Shown in pieces: positions 10,800 to 22,560 of a stretch of 64,000 nt of DNA. The stretch spans positions 62,001 to 126,000 of the forward strand of contig JAPJBO010000011.1 of the NCBI GenBank assembly GCA_030068145.1, in the 5' to 3' direction. The position numbers and the translations under genes were made by a program. Numbering within the stretch: position 1 is the stretch's first letter; every line of letters begins with the position of its first letter. This stretch comes from Diplonema papillatum. Its lineage: Eukaryota > Euglenozoa > Diplonemea > Diplonemida > Diplonemidae. A model generated the notes under the pieces. The model was not told where the DNA came from and ran no database searches. It saw only the letters and a list, made by a program, of their open reading frames with translations.

Positions 10800-12590
10800 G
10801 ACGGAGGGTGGGTCCGGAAATGACTGTCGCCCAATAGAACATGAAGCGCCCAACGCCACGCGCGAAATCGAAAGAAGCGTGCAGCAAAGAAAAGAAAGGA
10901 ACTGCCGGAATCACAACTCTGAGCGAAGCCGTGGTCACTCAGTTTTACCTCTTACAAGCGTGTGTGTGCGGTCCAACATGTTATGGTTTATGGTGGTGCA
11001 TTGGACTAAAGGGAACATTTCCGGAACAACGGTTGCAGATGAAAATTGACCAACGAAATAGCTCTTCAGCGCAAAAAGTCGATGCGATCGGACCGTGCGA
11101 GGTGTGCAAATACACGTCGCTGTCATAGAATGCAAGCAAGACCAGCAACACAGGTGTCCGACCGACAGGTGCCCGCTTCGGCCTGACAGGAAGTCGAAGA
11201 TTTTTTTTGGGGTTTTACCGCATCGTTGTTTCCGTCACTCTTGTCTTTCCTGAGGGGCAACCAATGAGTAATTCTGCTTGCATTCTGTGATACGAGGTTC
11301 ACAGACCTTTGGGCCGGGTTCGAAACAGTGTGCGACCCCATGATCGTGGTTAATTAGCCTTAAAAGCCGACCAAGGTGCACAGTTTGCTAGCCTTCCTGA
11401 AGCCTGTGGGTTTCGGCTCGCACCATACACGAAGCCGTGACAGACATAAGGGGTAAATTTGTTTCCCAGCCAGTTTTTCGTCGTTAACCAAGAAAATCGT
11501 GAGCACTTGGAGGACGCGGGAACACTGGTCCGAAGAACGAAAACAAAAAGATGGTCGCGCGATGCGAAACCATCTGGGTTTGACTTCTCTTCAACCAATG
11601 GTTGAATAGACATCGAAAAGACACGGCTTGCGCACCTTTCGCGTCCCGATGAGTTCGCTGTACATGTGGAGGATCAACGACCGGCAGGATCACCAGACAA
11701 TTGTGGTGCGATTTCACGGCAAAGTGTCCGGCGGTGACCAACGTCGGGCTTGCGTAGTTGGCGCTGAACGTGACGCACCAGGTCTCCTTTGAGAGACGCT
11801 GCCGTCTTCCCATCATTGGATAAGTAAAGCGACAACAAGAGTAGCGGCATATCATTGTAGCGGCCTCCCACCTATTTAGCACGGCACAAGTCAAACTAGA
11901 GTCAAACTCACGCAGCGCATGTTCGCTCGTCGCCGACAGCCTCCTTTGCTGCAGGCCTTCCTCTCCTTGCCAATGTGGTGCAAGCGAGAATGGGTCCAAG
12001 ACGGGCGTTGCGGGCTTTCATCAAGCCGGTCCACCCTGCTGATAGACTGTGTTCGACAGCAGCAGGCAGTTCGATGCAGTTCCAAGGGATAGACGGCTCA
12101 TTCATTGGCAGAACCTGTCACTTCAGTTCGTCGTCAAACCTTCACGTTTCCTTCACCTTTCCGACCGTTCCTTCGAGTGCCGAAGAGAGAGCTTGGGAAG
12201 AGGGTGCAAGGAGACCCCTTGGTTACAGTACAGCCGGGCGCACCACAATAAAATGAGAGTTTAACCCTTCACGGACGGGAACATCCACATATACGTCAAA
12301 AAAGCCAAAACCGGAGCTCGAATTCGGACGCTGGGCCTTCAGAATAAAGACACGTCAAAAAGGATCCATGTTTGCTGCTGTGAAGAGATGTTACGAAACC
12401 TTTCCAAGGAGCACCAGATTTCCCATTTTGGAGTCGTAGAACTCTCGAATTTGACCCACAGATAGACCCCCCAGAAGGCTTTCCGCGCGCTGGACGACCT
12501 ACCCTCTCCTCCGCCCGTAAGGGGTTATTATTGTTGCACGATTGGCCGGAGCTACCAAACAGGAGCTCGGTCCTTTCTTCGCCGGTCGGC
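10800..12590. other. Unassigned region
   Basis: I find no supportable gene in about 1.8 kb. The phrase GATGCAGTTCCA at about 12070 is shared with 2360-2372. Open frames here are short and compositionally random. Confidence 0.4.
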
Positions 12591-12594
12591 GCTA

Positions 12595-15500
12595 TGTAGT
12601 GCAACGATGTAGTGCAACGATGTAGTGCGATGTAGTGCAACGATGTAGTGCAACGATGTAGTGCAATGATGTAGTGCAACGATGTAGTGCAACGATGTAG
12701 TGCAACGATGTAGTGCAACGATGTAGTGCAACGATGTAGTGCAACGATGTAGTGCAACGATGTAGTGCAACGATGTAGTGCAACGATGTAGTGCAACGAT
12801 GTAGTGCAACGATGTAGTGCAACGATGTAGTGCAACGATGTAGTGCAACGATGTAGTGCAACGATGTAGTGCAACGATGTAGTGCAACGATGTAGTGCAA
12901 CGATGTAGTGCAACGATGTAGTGCAACGATGTAGTGCAACGATGTAGTGCAACGATGTAGTGCAACGATGTAGTGCAACGATGTAGTGCAACGATGTAGT
13001 GCAACGATGTAGTGCAACGATGTAGTGCAACGATGTAGTGCAACGATGTAGTGCAACGATGTAGTGCAACGATGTAGTGCAACGATGTAGTGCAACGATG
13101 TAGTGCAACGATGTAGTGCAACGATGTAGTGCAACGATGTAGTGCAACGATGTAGTGCAACGATGTAGTGCAACGATGTAGTGCAACGATGTAGTGCAAC
13201 GATGTAGTGCAACGATGTAGTGCAACGATGTAGTGCAACGATGTAGTGCAACGATGTAGTGCAACGATGTAGTGCAACGATGTAGTGCAACGATGTAGTG
13301 CAACGATGTAGTGCAACGATGTAGTGCAACGATGTAGTGCAACGATGTAGTGCAACGATGTAGTGCAACGATGTAGTGCAACGATGTAGTGCAACGATGT
13401 AGTGCAACGATGTAGTGCAACGATGTAGTGCAACGATGTAGTGCAACGATGTAGTGCAACGATGTAGTGCAACGATGTAGTGCAACGATGTAGTGCAACG
13501 ATGTAGTGCAACGATGTAGTGCAACGATGTAGTGCAACGATGTAGTGCAACGATGTAGTGCAACGATGTAGTGCAACGATGTAGTGCAACGATGTAGTGC
13601 AACGATGTAGTGCAACGATGTAGTGCAACGATGTAGTGCAACGATGTAGTGCAACGATGTAGTGCAACGATGTAGTGCAACGATGTAGTGCAACGATGTA
13701 GTGCAACGATGTAGTGCAACGATGTAGTGCAACGATGTAGTGCAACGATGTAGTGCAACGATGTAGTGCAACGATGTAGTGCAACGATGTAGTGCAACGA
13801 TGTAGTGCAACGATGTAGTGCAACGATGTAGTGCAACGATGTAGTGCAACGATGTAGTGCAACGATGTAGTGCAACGATGTAGTGCAACGATGTAGTGCA
13901 ACGATGTAGTGCAACGATGTAGTGCAACGATGTAGTGCAACGATGTAGTGCAACGATGTAGTGCAACGATGTAGTGCAACGATGTAGTGCAACGATGTAG
14001 TGCAACGATGTAGTGCAACGATGTAGTGCAACGATGTAGTGCAACGATGTAGTGCAACGATGTAGTGCAACGATGTAGTGCAACGATGTAGTGCAACGAT
14101 GTAGTGCAACGATGTAGTGCAACGATGTAGTGCAACGATGTAGTGCAACGATGTAGTGCAACGATGTAGTGCAACGATGTAGTGCAACGATGTAGTGCAA
14201 CGATGTAGTGCAACGATGTAGTGCAACGATGTAGTGCAACGATGTAGTGCAACGATGTAGTGCAACGATGTAGTGCAACGATGTAGTGCAACGATGTAGT
14301 GCAACGATGTAGTGCAACGATGTAGTGCAACGATGTAGTGCAACGATGTAGTGCAACGATGTAGTGCAACGATGTAGTGCAACGATGTAGTGCAACGATG
14401 TAGTGCAACGATGTAGTGCAACGATGTAGTGCAACGATGTAGTGCAACGATGTAGTGCAACGATGTAGTGCAACGATGTAGTGCAACGATGTAGTGCAAC
14501 GATGTAGTGCAACGATGTAGTGCAACGATGTAGTGCAACGATGTAGTGCAACGATGTAGTGCAACGATGTAGTGCAACGATGTAGTGCAACGATGTAGTG
14601 CAACGATGTAGTGCAACGATGTAGTGCAACGATGTAGTGCAACGATGTAGTGCAACGATGTAGTGCAACGATGTAGTGCAACGATGTAGTGCAACGATGT
14701 AGTGCAACGATGTAGTGCAACGATGTAGTGCAACGATGTAGTGCAACGATGTAGTGCAACGATGTAGTGCAACGATGTAGTGCAACGATGTAGTGCAACG
14801 ATGTAGTGCAACGATGTAGTGCAACGATGTAGTGCAACGATGTAGTGCAACGATGTAGTGCAACGATGTAGTGCAACGATGTAGTGCAACGATGTAGTGC
14901 AACGATGTAGTGCAACGATGTAGTGCAACGATGTAGTGCAACGATGTAGTGCAACGATGTAGTGCAACGATGTAGTGCAACGATGTAGTGCAACGATGTA
15001 GTGCAACGATGTAGTGCAACGATGTAGTGCAACGATGTAGTGCAACGATGTAGTGCAACGATGTAGTGCAACGATGTAGTGCAACGATGTAGTGCAACGA
15101 TGTAGTGCAACGATGTAGTGCAACGATGTAGTGCAACGATGTAGTGCAACGATGTAGTGCAACGATGTAGTGCAACGATGTAGTGCAACGATGTAGTGCA
15201 ACGATGTAGTGCAACGATGTAGTGCAACGATGTAGTGCAACGATGTAGTGCAACGATGTAGTGCAACGATGTAGTGCAACGATGTAGTGCAACGATGTAG
15301 TGCAACGATGTAGTGCAACGATGTAGTGCAACGATGTAGTGCAACGATGTAGTGCAACGATGTAGTGCAACGATGTAGTGCAACGATGTAGTGCAACGAT
15401 GTAGTGCAACGATGTAGTGCAACGATGTAGTGCAACGATGTAGTGCAACGATGTAGTGCAACGATGTAGTGCAACGATGTAGTGCAACGATGTAGTGCAA

Positions 15501-17452
15501 CGATGTAGTGCAACGATGTAGTGCAACGATGTAGTGCAACGATGTAGTGCAACGATGTAGTGCAACGATGTAGTGCAACGATGTAGTGCAACGATGTAGT
15601 GCAACGATGTAGTGCAACGATGTAGTGCAACGATGTAGTGCAACGATGTAGTGCAACGATGTAGTGCAACGATGTAGTGCAACGATGTAGTGCAACGATG
15701 TAGTGCAACGATGTAGTGCAACGATGTAGTGCAACGATGTAGTGCAACGATGTAGTGCAACGATGTAGTGCAACGATGTAGTGCAACGATGTAGTGCAAC
15801 GATGTAGTGCAACGATGTAGTGCAACGATGTAGTGCAACGATGTAGTGCAACGATGTAGTGCAACGATGTAGTGCAACGATGTAGTGCAACGATGTAGTG
15901 CAACGATGTAGTGCAACGATGTAGTGCAACGATGTAGTGCAACGATGTAGTGCAACGATGTAGTGCAACGATGTAGTGCAACGATGTAGTGCAACGATGT
16001 AGTGCAACGATGTAGTGCAACGATGTAGTGCAACGATGTAGTGCAACGATGTAGTGCAACGATGTAGTGCAACGATGTAGTGCAACGATGTAGTGCAACG
16101 ATGTAGTGCAACGATGTAGTGCAACGATGTAGTGCAACGATGTAGTGCAACGATGTAGTGCAACGATGTAGTGCAACGATGTAGTGCAACGATGTAGTGC
16201 AACGATGTAGTGCAACGATGTAGTGCAACGATGTAGTGCAACGATGTAGTGCAACGATGTAGTGCAACGATGTAGTGCAACGATGTAGTGCAACGATGTA
16301 GTGCAACGATGTAGTGCAACGATGTAGTGCAACGATGTAGTGCAACGATGTAGTGCAACGATGTAGTGCAACGATGTAGTGCAACGATGTAGTGCAACGA
16401 TGTAGTGCAACGATGTAGTGCAACGATGTAGTGCAACGATGTAGTGCAACGATGTAGTGCAACGATGTAGTGCAACGATGTAGTGCAACGATGTAGTGCA
16501 ACGATGTAGTGCAACGATGTAGTGCAACGATGTAGTGCAACGATGTAGTGCAACGATGTAGTGCAACGATGTAGTGCAACGATGTAGTGCAACGATGTAG
16601 TGCAACGATGTAGTGCAACGATGTAGTGCAACGATGTAGTGCAACGATGTAGTGCAACGATGTAGTGCAACGATGTAGTGCAACGATGTAGTGCAACGAT
16701 GTAGTGCAACGATGTAGTGCAACGATGTAGTGCAACGATGTAGTGCAACGATGTAGTGCAACGATGTAGTGCAACGATGTAGTGCAACGATGTAGTGCAA
16801 CGATGTAGTGCAACGATGTAGTGCAACGATGTAGTGCAACGATGTAGTGCAACGATGTAGTGCAACGATGTAGTGCAACGATGTAGTGCAACGATGTAGT
16901 GCAACGATGTAGTGCAACGATGTAGTGCAACGATGTAGTGCAACGATGTAGTGCAACGATGTAGTGCAACGATGTAGTGCAACGATGTAGTGCAACGATG
17001 TAGTGCAACGATGTAGTGCAACGATGTAGTGCAACGATGTAGTGCAACGATGTAGTGCAACGATGTAGTGCAACGATGTAGTGCAACGATGTAGTGCAAC
17101 GATGTAGTGCAACGATGTAGTGCAACGATGTAGTGCAACGATGTAGTGCAACGATGTAGTGCAACGATGTAGTGCAACGATGTAGTGCAACGATGTAGTG
17201 CAACGATGTAGTGCAACGATGTAGTGCAACGATGTAGTGCAACGATGTAGTGCAACGATGTAGTGCAACGATGTAGTGCAACGATGTAGTGCAACGATGT
17301 AGTGCAACGATGTAGTGCAACGATGTAGTGCAACGATGTAGTGCAACAATGTAGTGCAACAATGTAGTGCAACGATGTAGTGCAACGATGTAGTGCAACG
17401 ATGTAGTGCAACGATGTAGTGCAACGATGTAGCGCAACGATGTAGTGCAACG
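12595..17452 (+). repeat. 13-bp minisatellite, about 373 copies
   Basis: The unit GTAGTGCAACGAT is repeated almost without error for 4.86 kb. Variants are confined to the edges (12599-12670 and 17347-17452). Because 13 is not a multiple of three and the minus strand contains no stop, all three minus frames are open and read the same 13-residue peptide cycle. That is a consequence of the unit and not evidence of a gene. The homogeneity implies recent expansion or active homogenisation. Confidence 0.98.
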
Positions 17453-17920
17453 ACTCTGTCCCATAGTTTAGGGCCAGCTACGGCTGTACCTGCAAGAGAC
17501 CTGTTTGTCAGAAGCAACATCCGTTATAATATAGCGGAATGAGCTGGGAACACCGGCTCGAGTGACCCACTCGAGGTAGGTAGGTTGAGAGGTTTATTTT
17601 TATCGACCCTGAGGCTGCCTCCGACATTTCGGAGAGACGAGGGGGGGAAAAACATCACGAGCGTGTGCTTTTCTTTCTGTACGTGTCTTACAATCAATTG
17701 TTTCGAGCGATTCGCGAGTAAAATAACCAAACAAACCTACGCATTTCTTTCCGCGACCGGAACCATGCGAACCTGGGGCGCAACGGCAACAGAAGAGGCA
17801 GAGAAAGAGGAAGAGCAAAAGAAAAAAAAAAAAAAAGAAAAACGCCGTCACAGGCAACTGACTGCGCGATAATTGCCGGAAACACAAAAAAATACCGTCG
17901 TCGACCGCACAAAAAGAACG
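17453..17920. other. Spacer
   Basis: An A-rich purine tract is at about 17800-17845. No gene is supportable. Confidence 0.4.
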
Positions 17921-19191
17921 CCCCCCCCCCCTAGGGCTAAGTTGGATGGAAACGCCGTTTCTTTTAGTTTTTTCGAAATATGGAAACGGAAACGGAAACG
18001 GAAACGGAAACGTTTCCGTTTCTTTTAGAAGAAACGCCGGAAGGCTCCTCATGCTGAGGGGTCCTATAGGATAACCACTTCGCGGGTCCTTCAGTGTGTC
18101 CGTCGGGTGTCCGTTTCCAGCCAAATTTTGGCTTTCCTTTCAGAGGGCGGTATCACCTTCTTCTTTTGATCTACCAGCAGGCACTTCTTTTCCTCCGTCT
18201 CGGCCCCTTCTTGTGTGTCGTCGCGGTTTCGTTTGTGCAGAGCAGTCGCTGATGCTCACCGCTTTCTTTCGTCGGCGATCTGACACGAGCAAATAGGTAA
18301 CCACAAGCTAATGATGCAGAATGTAATCACATGCGGATGCTGAGGTTTTCTGACACCAGATTCCACTCTTCTGTGCCTACCACTTCGTCCTCTGCTGCTT
18401 CCAACCCGCGTTCTCATGTTTACTTGTATCGGCGGCCGTGCCGAGTGGGGGTTTTTGAATCTGCCGTCCTCTTCTGCATTGTCGGTGGGGTTCTTCCTGC
18501 CGTCGCTGTCTATGCTCCGACAACACCGCCCGATGGTGCCCCTTCCGGTGACGGTTGCCACCCGTCGTCGTATGCAAGGTGCACTGTGGCAAGCGATGAC
18601 GCACACGTTACTGCGTGGCCATCGCTTTTCTGGCGGGTTTAACATTGCCCCGGCATACGTGTGCCCTTCTCACCTCCTGATGCTGATTGCACTCCCTCTT
18701 TGTCTTTCGCCGCCGAAAAACCCCGGTCTTGTAGCCTGTGGCGCGGCGGTGCTCCCGCTGTCCTGAACGATCGTATCTGTATAGCCTATTATTGGAAGCG
18801 GATGTGCTTTCTCGATCGTCTTCAGCGCGTTGGCCAACCGGCCTAACAGAGCATCGTCGCCACAACAGCCATTGGTATAAAGAGCTGCAGACCTCAAAGT
18901 CATCACAACCGGATGCGTGTGGTTGCGTCTGCTCCACGCGGTCGCAACTCTTATGCTTCATTCCTCCCTCTTTTTCGGAGCCTCCTTGTCCATGGTTTCC
19001 CACTGGATTGCGGGGTCCGCCGTTCGGAACACATTTCCGGTCGGACCTTCAGCCAGTATACTAGTGGCATACCAGCCGTTTCTTTTGAAAAGAAACGGCG
19101 TTTCCATCCACCGCCAAAAAGAAGGAAACGGAAACGGAAACGGAAACGGAAACGTTTCCAACGTTTCCATCCTACATAGCCCTAGGGGGGG
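17921..19191. mobile_element. 1.27-kb inverted-repeat element with GGAAAC arrays
   Basis: The ends are matching inverted repeats of about 30 bp with about two differences (CCCCCCCTAGGGCTA near the tips, GGATGGAAACG further in). Inside each end lies a (GGAAAC)n array, at 17981-18020 and 19129-19160, and a CCGTTTCTTTT block. The interior of about 1 kb has frames on both strands (for example 18331-18642 plus and 18608-19003 minus) but no domain I recognise. It is probably a non-autonomous DNA transposon or foldback element. No target duplication is clear. Confidence 0.7.
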
Positions 19192-20394
19192 TCAAAAGCT
19201 GTCAAAATAGGTCATTTTTTTGGGAACCACATAGGGGCTCCTAAAAGGCAATAAAATTTGGTAAACCGCCCCAGAACCGTATAGAAATGCCTAAAACATG
19301 CTTTTTGGCTGCTGAAGTGCCCCGAAAAGGCCTTTTTACGAGTGCCCAATTTTTGGACTCAGGGTGGACACCGTTTGGTACCGGTGTTCTTCTTTTTAGG
19401 TGACAACCCCAAAAATAGTGACAGCATGAACCGAAGAAGGAAAACAACACTGCCCAAACCTATGTATTTTTACTCAAAAGACTTTCCTGAGAGTTGGGGA
19501 TGGTGGGGCTTCGTAGGAGGCATCGACAAGCGACTCAATGAGGTACGGCTTCGTAACGTGCCGCCCCCTCGAGTCCTTGACGTCAGCGCCAGCTTTCGTA
19601 GTGGCCTGTGTCGTGTAGCGTGCTACCGCAAGCTGCAGATACCCTGCCCTGAGCTGCTATGTCGTGGCAGTCCTATAAATCCACCGCCGAACCTTTTCGT
19701 TCAAGTCCAGTTTTCTATTTTTGTTCAAGCTCAACGTGCGTTGGGGTTAGGTACCAGAGATACACCCCGGTGACCAGTATTGTCTTCCGTGCGTGTGCAA
19801 TGCGACCCTTTCGGGGTGGTGTACGAAAGGCGAACTTGAATAAAAGACACTGTCGCGTGCATCCCTTCAACAAAAACGTTGGGATCTGGAAAATCCCACT
19901 ACGGATGAGAGCATCTCATTGTTTTTCTCGGAAAGACATCGAACTTTGTGAATATCGCCCCAGCAGAAGTTCGGGGAAGAGCTGCTGCCTGCGGTGTCAA
20001 CAACACCTCAGCTTGCGCAAGACTCAGAGAGCCTTTTGGGACGTTGTTAACCATCCAGACGAGCAACGTTCATAGCTGCCTTCCTCCTGGGTGTCGTTTG
20101 CCCTTTTGTTGCTTCCATTTGTGGCTGCCTGCACGTGATTGTAGCCTCATCTTTGCATGGTATGAACAGTGAAGCACACACACAGGCAGCTAGCCGGTAC
20201 CAAACGGTGTCCACCCTAAAACCATCAACTAATACACCCCCCCCTGGGCCATTTTCCATGAAACTTTCCCCAAAAACACGTTTCCGGGCATTTCTGAGGC
20301 GGGTTGCATGTTTTTGTAGCCTTAAACTGCCGTTAGGTCTACAGGCTGAAAATGTCACCATTTTGACGCAAAAAAAGACCTTTTGACCCCCCCT
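19184..20394. mobile_element. 1.2-kb element with about 200-bp inverted arms
   Basis: Arms 19184-19384 and 20193-20394 are imperfect inverted repeats. They begin with AGGGGGGGTCAAAAG and end with a perfect 24-bp match (GGTGGACACCGTTTGGTACC inside it). The element abuts or overlaps the right tip of the preceding one by a few Gs. The interior of about 810 bp has no recognisable protein. The long arms suggest a foldback-type DNA element. Confidence 0.65.
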
Positions 20395-20424
20395 ACCCCC
20401 CCCTCTTCGAAGGCCGGCTGACAA

Positions 20425-20585
20425 ACCAGACTCACACCGCTGTCCTATCTGCAGGCACGCTGAGTTTCCGGCTGATAATGGTCTGCCGACTGCGTGTCCG
20501 TGGCTCAAAGGACCGAAAGACGGTGCAGATAGACACAGTGTTGGGCAGATGCTGTTCCAAGCATGTTCGTGCACTCACCCCCCGC
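20425..20585 (+). repeat. Dispersed repeat R15, copy 2
   Basis: Related to 846-1000 and 39688-39862. The plus frame reads HRCPICRH and then PWLKGPK. Confidence 0.6.
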
Positions 20586-20649
20586 CCTCTCCTCTTCTTC
20601 TAGCTCTTACTGTTACTGGTGGAAACTGTTAAAAATAAATCCAGGACCG

Positions 20650-20738
20650 CTCTTTTCTTTTGCATAAGCGCCAGCTTGGAAGGAAATGCTCGACGATGCT
20701 GCCAGACAAAGAACCGAAGGGATTCCCAAGTGCTGTAC
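20650..20738 (+). repeat. Diverged R1 left half
   Basis: It has GCATAAGCGCCAGCTTGGAA and CCCAAGTGCTGTA, as in the relative at 49.54 kb. It is cut off exactly where the ankyrin-gene fragment starts. Confidence 0.7.
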
Positions 20739-20831
20739 CGCATATCGGCGGCCAAGCGAGCGAACTCGAACTCCTCCGCAAGGAGAACTGAGAGCTGAAG
20801 GAAGACTCGGAACACCCCGAAAAGCTCTCCC
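20738..20831 (+). pseudogene. Fragment of the ankyrin gene between repeats
   Basis: These 94 bp match 21198-21294 of the neighbouring gene (the coiled-coil codons) at about 90% identity, with a 3-bp gap. The fragment is bounded by R1-type sequence on the left and an inverted R2 copy on the right. It therefore looks like a gene piece acquired by a composite repeat and not like a simple tandem duplication. It has an in-frame stop (AACTGA), so it is not coding in the parental frame. Confidence 0.75.
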
Positions 20832-20962
20832 GGTTGATCGTTTTCCCAATTGTATTTACCCTGCACGTTCAGGTAGGAATTCTGATCAACTCCAAAACAC
20901 GCTGCCTACGTCTTTTTAGCCTGCAATGCATTGAAGGGCAACCCGCAAAATTGTTCGTACTA
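20831..20962 (-). repeat. Dispersed repeat R2, copy 3 (inverted)
   Basis: This minus-strand R2 copy begins immediately after the ankyrin-gene fragment. Confidence 0.75.
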
Positions 20963-21054
20963 CAAGCGAACACCCAAGCGAACTATAACTCTAAAAACAG
21001 GGAGCACGGCAACCCCGGTTGACACACAACGAAGGGGGGGGTGGGAGCGGCAGA

Positions 21055-22155
21055 ATGGACCTCCTGGATCGGGACTGGAGGGATACCGAGGATGCACGGC
21101 TGCTGCGCACGCTGAGCGGGATCGACGCGTACGACAGCACCTACGAGAAGGACCGATTCTTCCACCCGTCTGACGACTACCCCTCCGGGCCCCGCGGCCG
21201 CATATCGGCGGCCAAGCGGTACAGCGAGCTCGAACTCCTCCGCAAGGAGAACCGAGAGCTGAAGGAAGACTTGGAACGCCTCGAAGAGCTCTCCCCGCGC
21301 CCCCACCGGGACGCGTCGCCGCTGCCGTACAGCGCGGACCGGCTCTCGTCGCGCTCGCTGCAGCGGCCCGGCAAGGGCGCGTGGGGAGGGGCCAACTACA
21401 GCACCGGGGACGCGATGCCGGGCCTCCCCGCGCAGTTGCAGTACCCCCGATCTCTCCCCGCTTCCATCCACAGACCCCGCCCGAACGCTTTCAGGCCCCT
21501 CGCAAGCCAGAGCTCCCTCATCGAGCCGACGGCACGCAGCAGCAGCGCGGTCCTCGGCACCCAGAGCGCCGACACCACCCTGAGCATAGCAGGCCACTCC
21601 GTCCGCGTAGGAGTGGCAGGGGTCGACTTCTACGGGTGGAAGGTCCCGCAGCTTCTCGAAGCGTGCGCTTCCGGGGACGCGGGGCTGGTGCAGAGCTATT
21701 TCGCGTCGCCCTTGGCCCAGTCCGGCACGCCGCTGGCCTGCCACTTGTTCACTCCGTTCCACGCCACCTGCCTGGGGAACCCGCATCCTTTGATTCTGTC
21801 GTTGCTCTTGGAGAACACGGCCGTCGACATCAACACGGTGTCCGCCGAAGGCAGCACTGCATTGCACCTCCTCTGCGCGAACCCGAATCCCAGCATCGAG
21901 TGTTTGGACCTCCTCTTGCAGAACGGCGCGTCTCTCGACATCCCCGACGCGGATGGCCTTTACCCGCTGCACGTGGCAGCTGGCAACCCGAATGACGTCG
22001 AGCACAAAGCGCTGAACTTCATTCTGTACAACCCGCACGGCATCCCGGTCGACATTAACCAGCCTACCGAAACCGGTCTCACTGCTTCGCAGTTGTACCC
22101 ACCTCACACCCACCCAAGCGTCCACAACTACCTTGCTCTCGGCGGTGCGTGGTGA
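21055..22155 (+). CDS. Coiled-coil and ankyrin-repeat protein
   Basis: A single-exon frame encodes 366 residues, and its high-GC codon use differs from the flanks. I chose the ATG at 21055; the open frame runs further upstream but has no earlier ATG. A short coiled coil (YSELELLRKENRELKEDLERL) lies at about residues 49-69. A Ser/Pro-rich linker follows, then a globular C-terminal half from about 180. Ankyrin signatures GSTALHLLCAN with LDLLLQNGASLDI, and then DGLYPLHVAAGN, lie at about 275-325 and suggest two or three repeats. Ankyrin repeats mediate protein-protein binding; the partner is unknown. The motif CAAGCGAACTATAACTCTAA lies just upstream (about 20968-20990). Degenerate pieces of the gene lie on both sides. 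Confidence 0.85.
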   Translation: MDLLDRDWRDTEDARLLRTLSGIDAYDSTYEKDRFFHPSDDYPSGPRGRISAAKRYSELELLRKENRELKEDLERLEELSPRPHRDASPLPYSADRLSSRSLQRPGKGAWGGANYSTGDAMPGLPAQLQYPRSLPASIHRPRPNAFRPLASQSSLIEPTARSSSAVLGTQSADTTLSIAGHSVRVGVAGVDFYGWKVPQLLEACASGDAGLVQSYFASPLAQSGTPLACHLFTPFHATCLGNPHPLILSLLLENTAVDINTVSAEGSTALHLLCANPNPSIECLDLLLQNGASLDIPDADGLYPLHVAAGNPNDVEHKALNFILYNPHGIPVDINQPTETGLTASQLYPPHTHPSVHNYLALGGAW

Positions 22156-22329
22156 CCCAAGTATTGTACAACGTGAGTGCTCATAGTGTGCCAGCCGAAA
22201 AACTTGTTGGGCGCGTGGTGTGTGTTGAACCCGAGCGAACCTGCTGCCTATACGCGCCCGAGCTTCTGATGTGACGACTCGCATCTGATGTCTTTGCGAC
22301 TTCTGGCACGCGGCCTGATGCTACGCCGG

Positions 22330-22560
22330 CTCTGCGACTGCTTTGCAGTTGTATCCACCCGACACACCATCCCGGTGTCAAGCTGGGGGTGGGGATCGGT
22401 CCTTCGGTCGAATCTGAGCGACGCATTGGTCATCAGCTTGATTTACCCCACCAGCAGCAGAGTCGCTGTTGGCCTCCTTTGTCCGAATTCCCGACTACAT
22501 TGTCCCTGTTCTGTGCGAACCCGAATTAGGCGCTCGTGCAGAACGCCACGGCCGGCCACG
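22330..22560 (+). pseudogene. Decayed partial copy of the ankyrin gene 3' half
   Basis: Scattered matches to the gene just upstream include TTTGCAGTTGTATCCACC (gene: TTCGCAGTTGTACCCACC) and CTGTGCGAACCCGAAT followed by GTGCAGAACG. The order of blocks is not fully preserved. No long frame survives in the parental phase. Confidence 0.45.

Noticed and set aside
12595-17452. Telomere or CRISPR-like array
   Set aside because: The 13-bp unit is no known telomere repeat, it is internal, and there are no spacers.
12296-17520. Very long minus-strand open frames (up to about 1700 codons)
   Set aside because: They are the 13-bp minisatellite read in three phases. All frames give the same peptide cycle, so openness is a property of the unit.
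20983-22284. 433-codon minus-strand frame opposite the ankyrin gene
   Set aside because: It is an antisense shadow of a GC-rich gene; the plus strand has ankyrin motifs and a coiled coil, while the minus strand has none.
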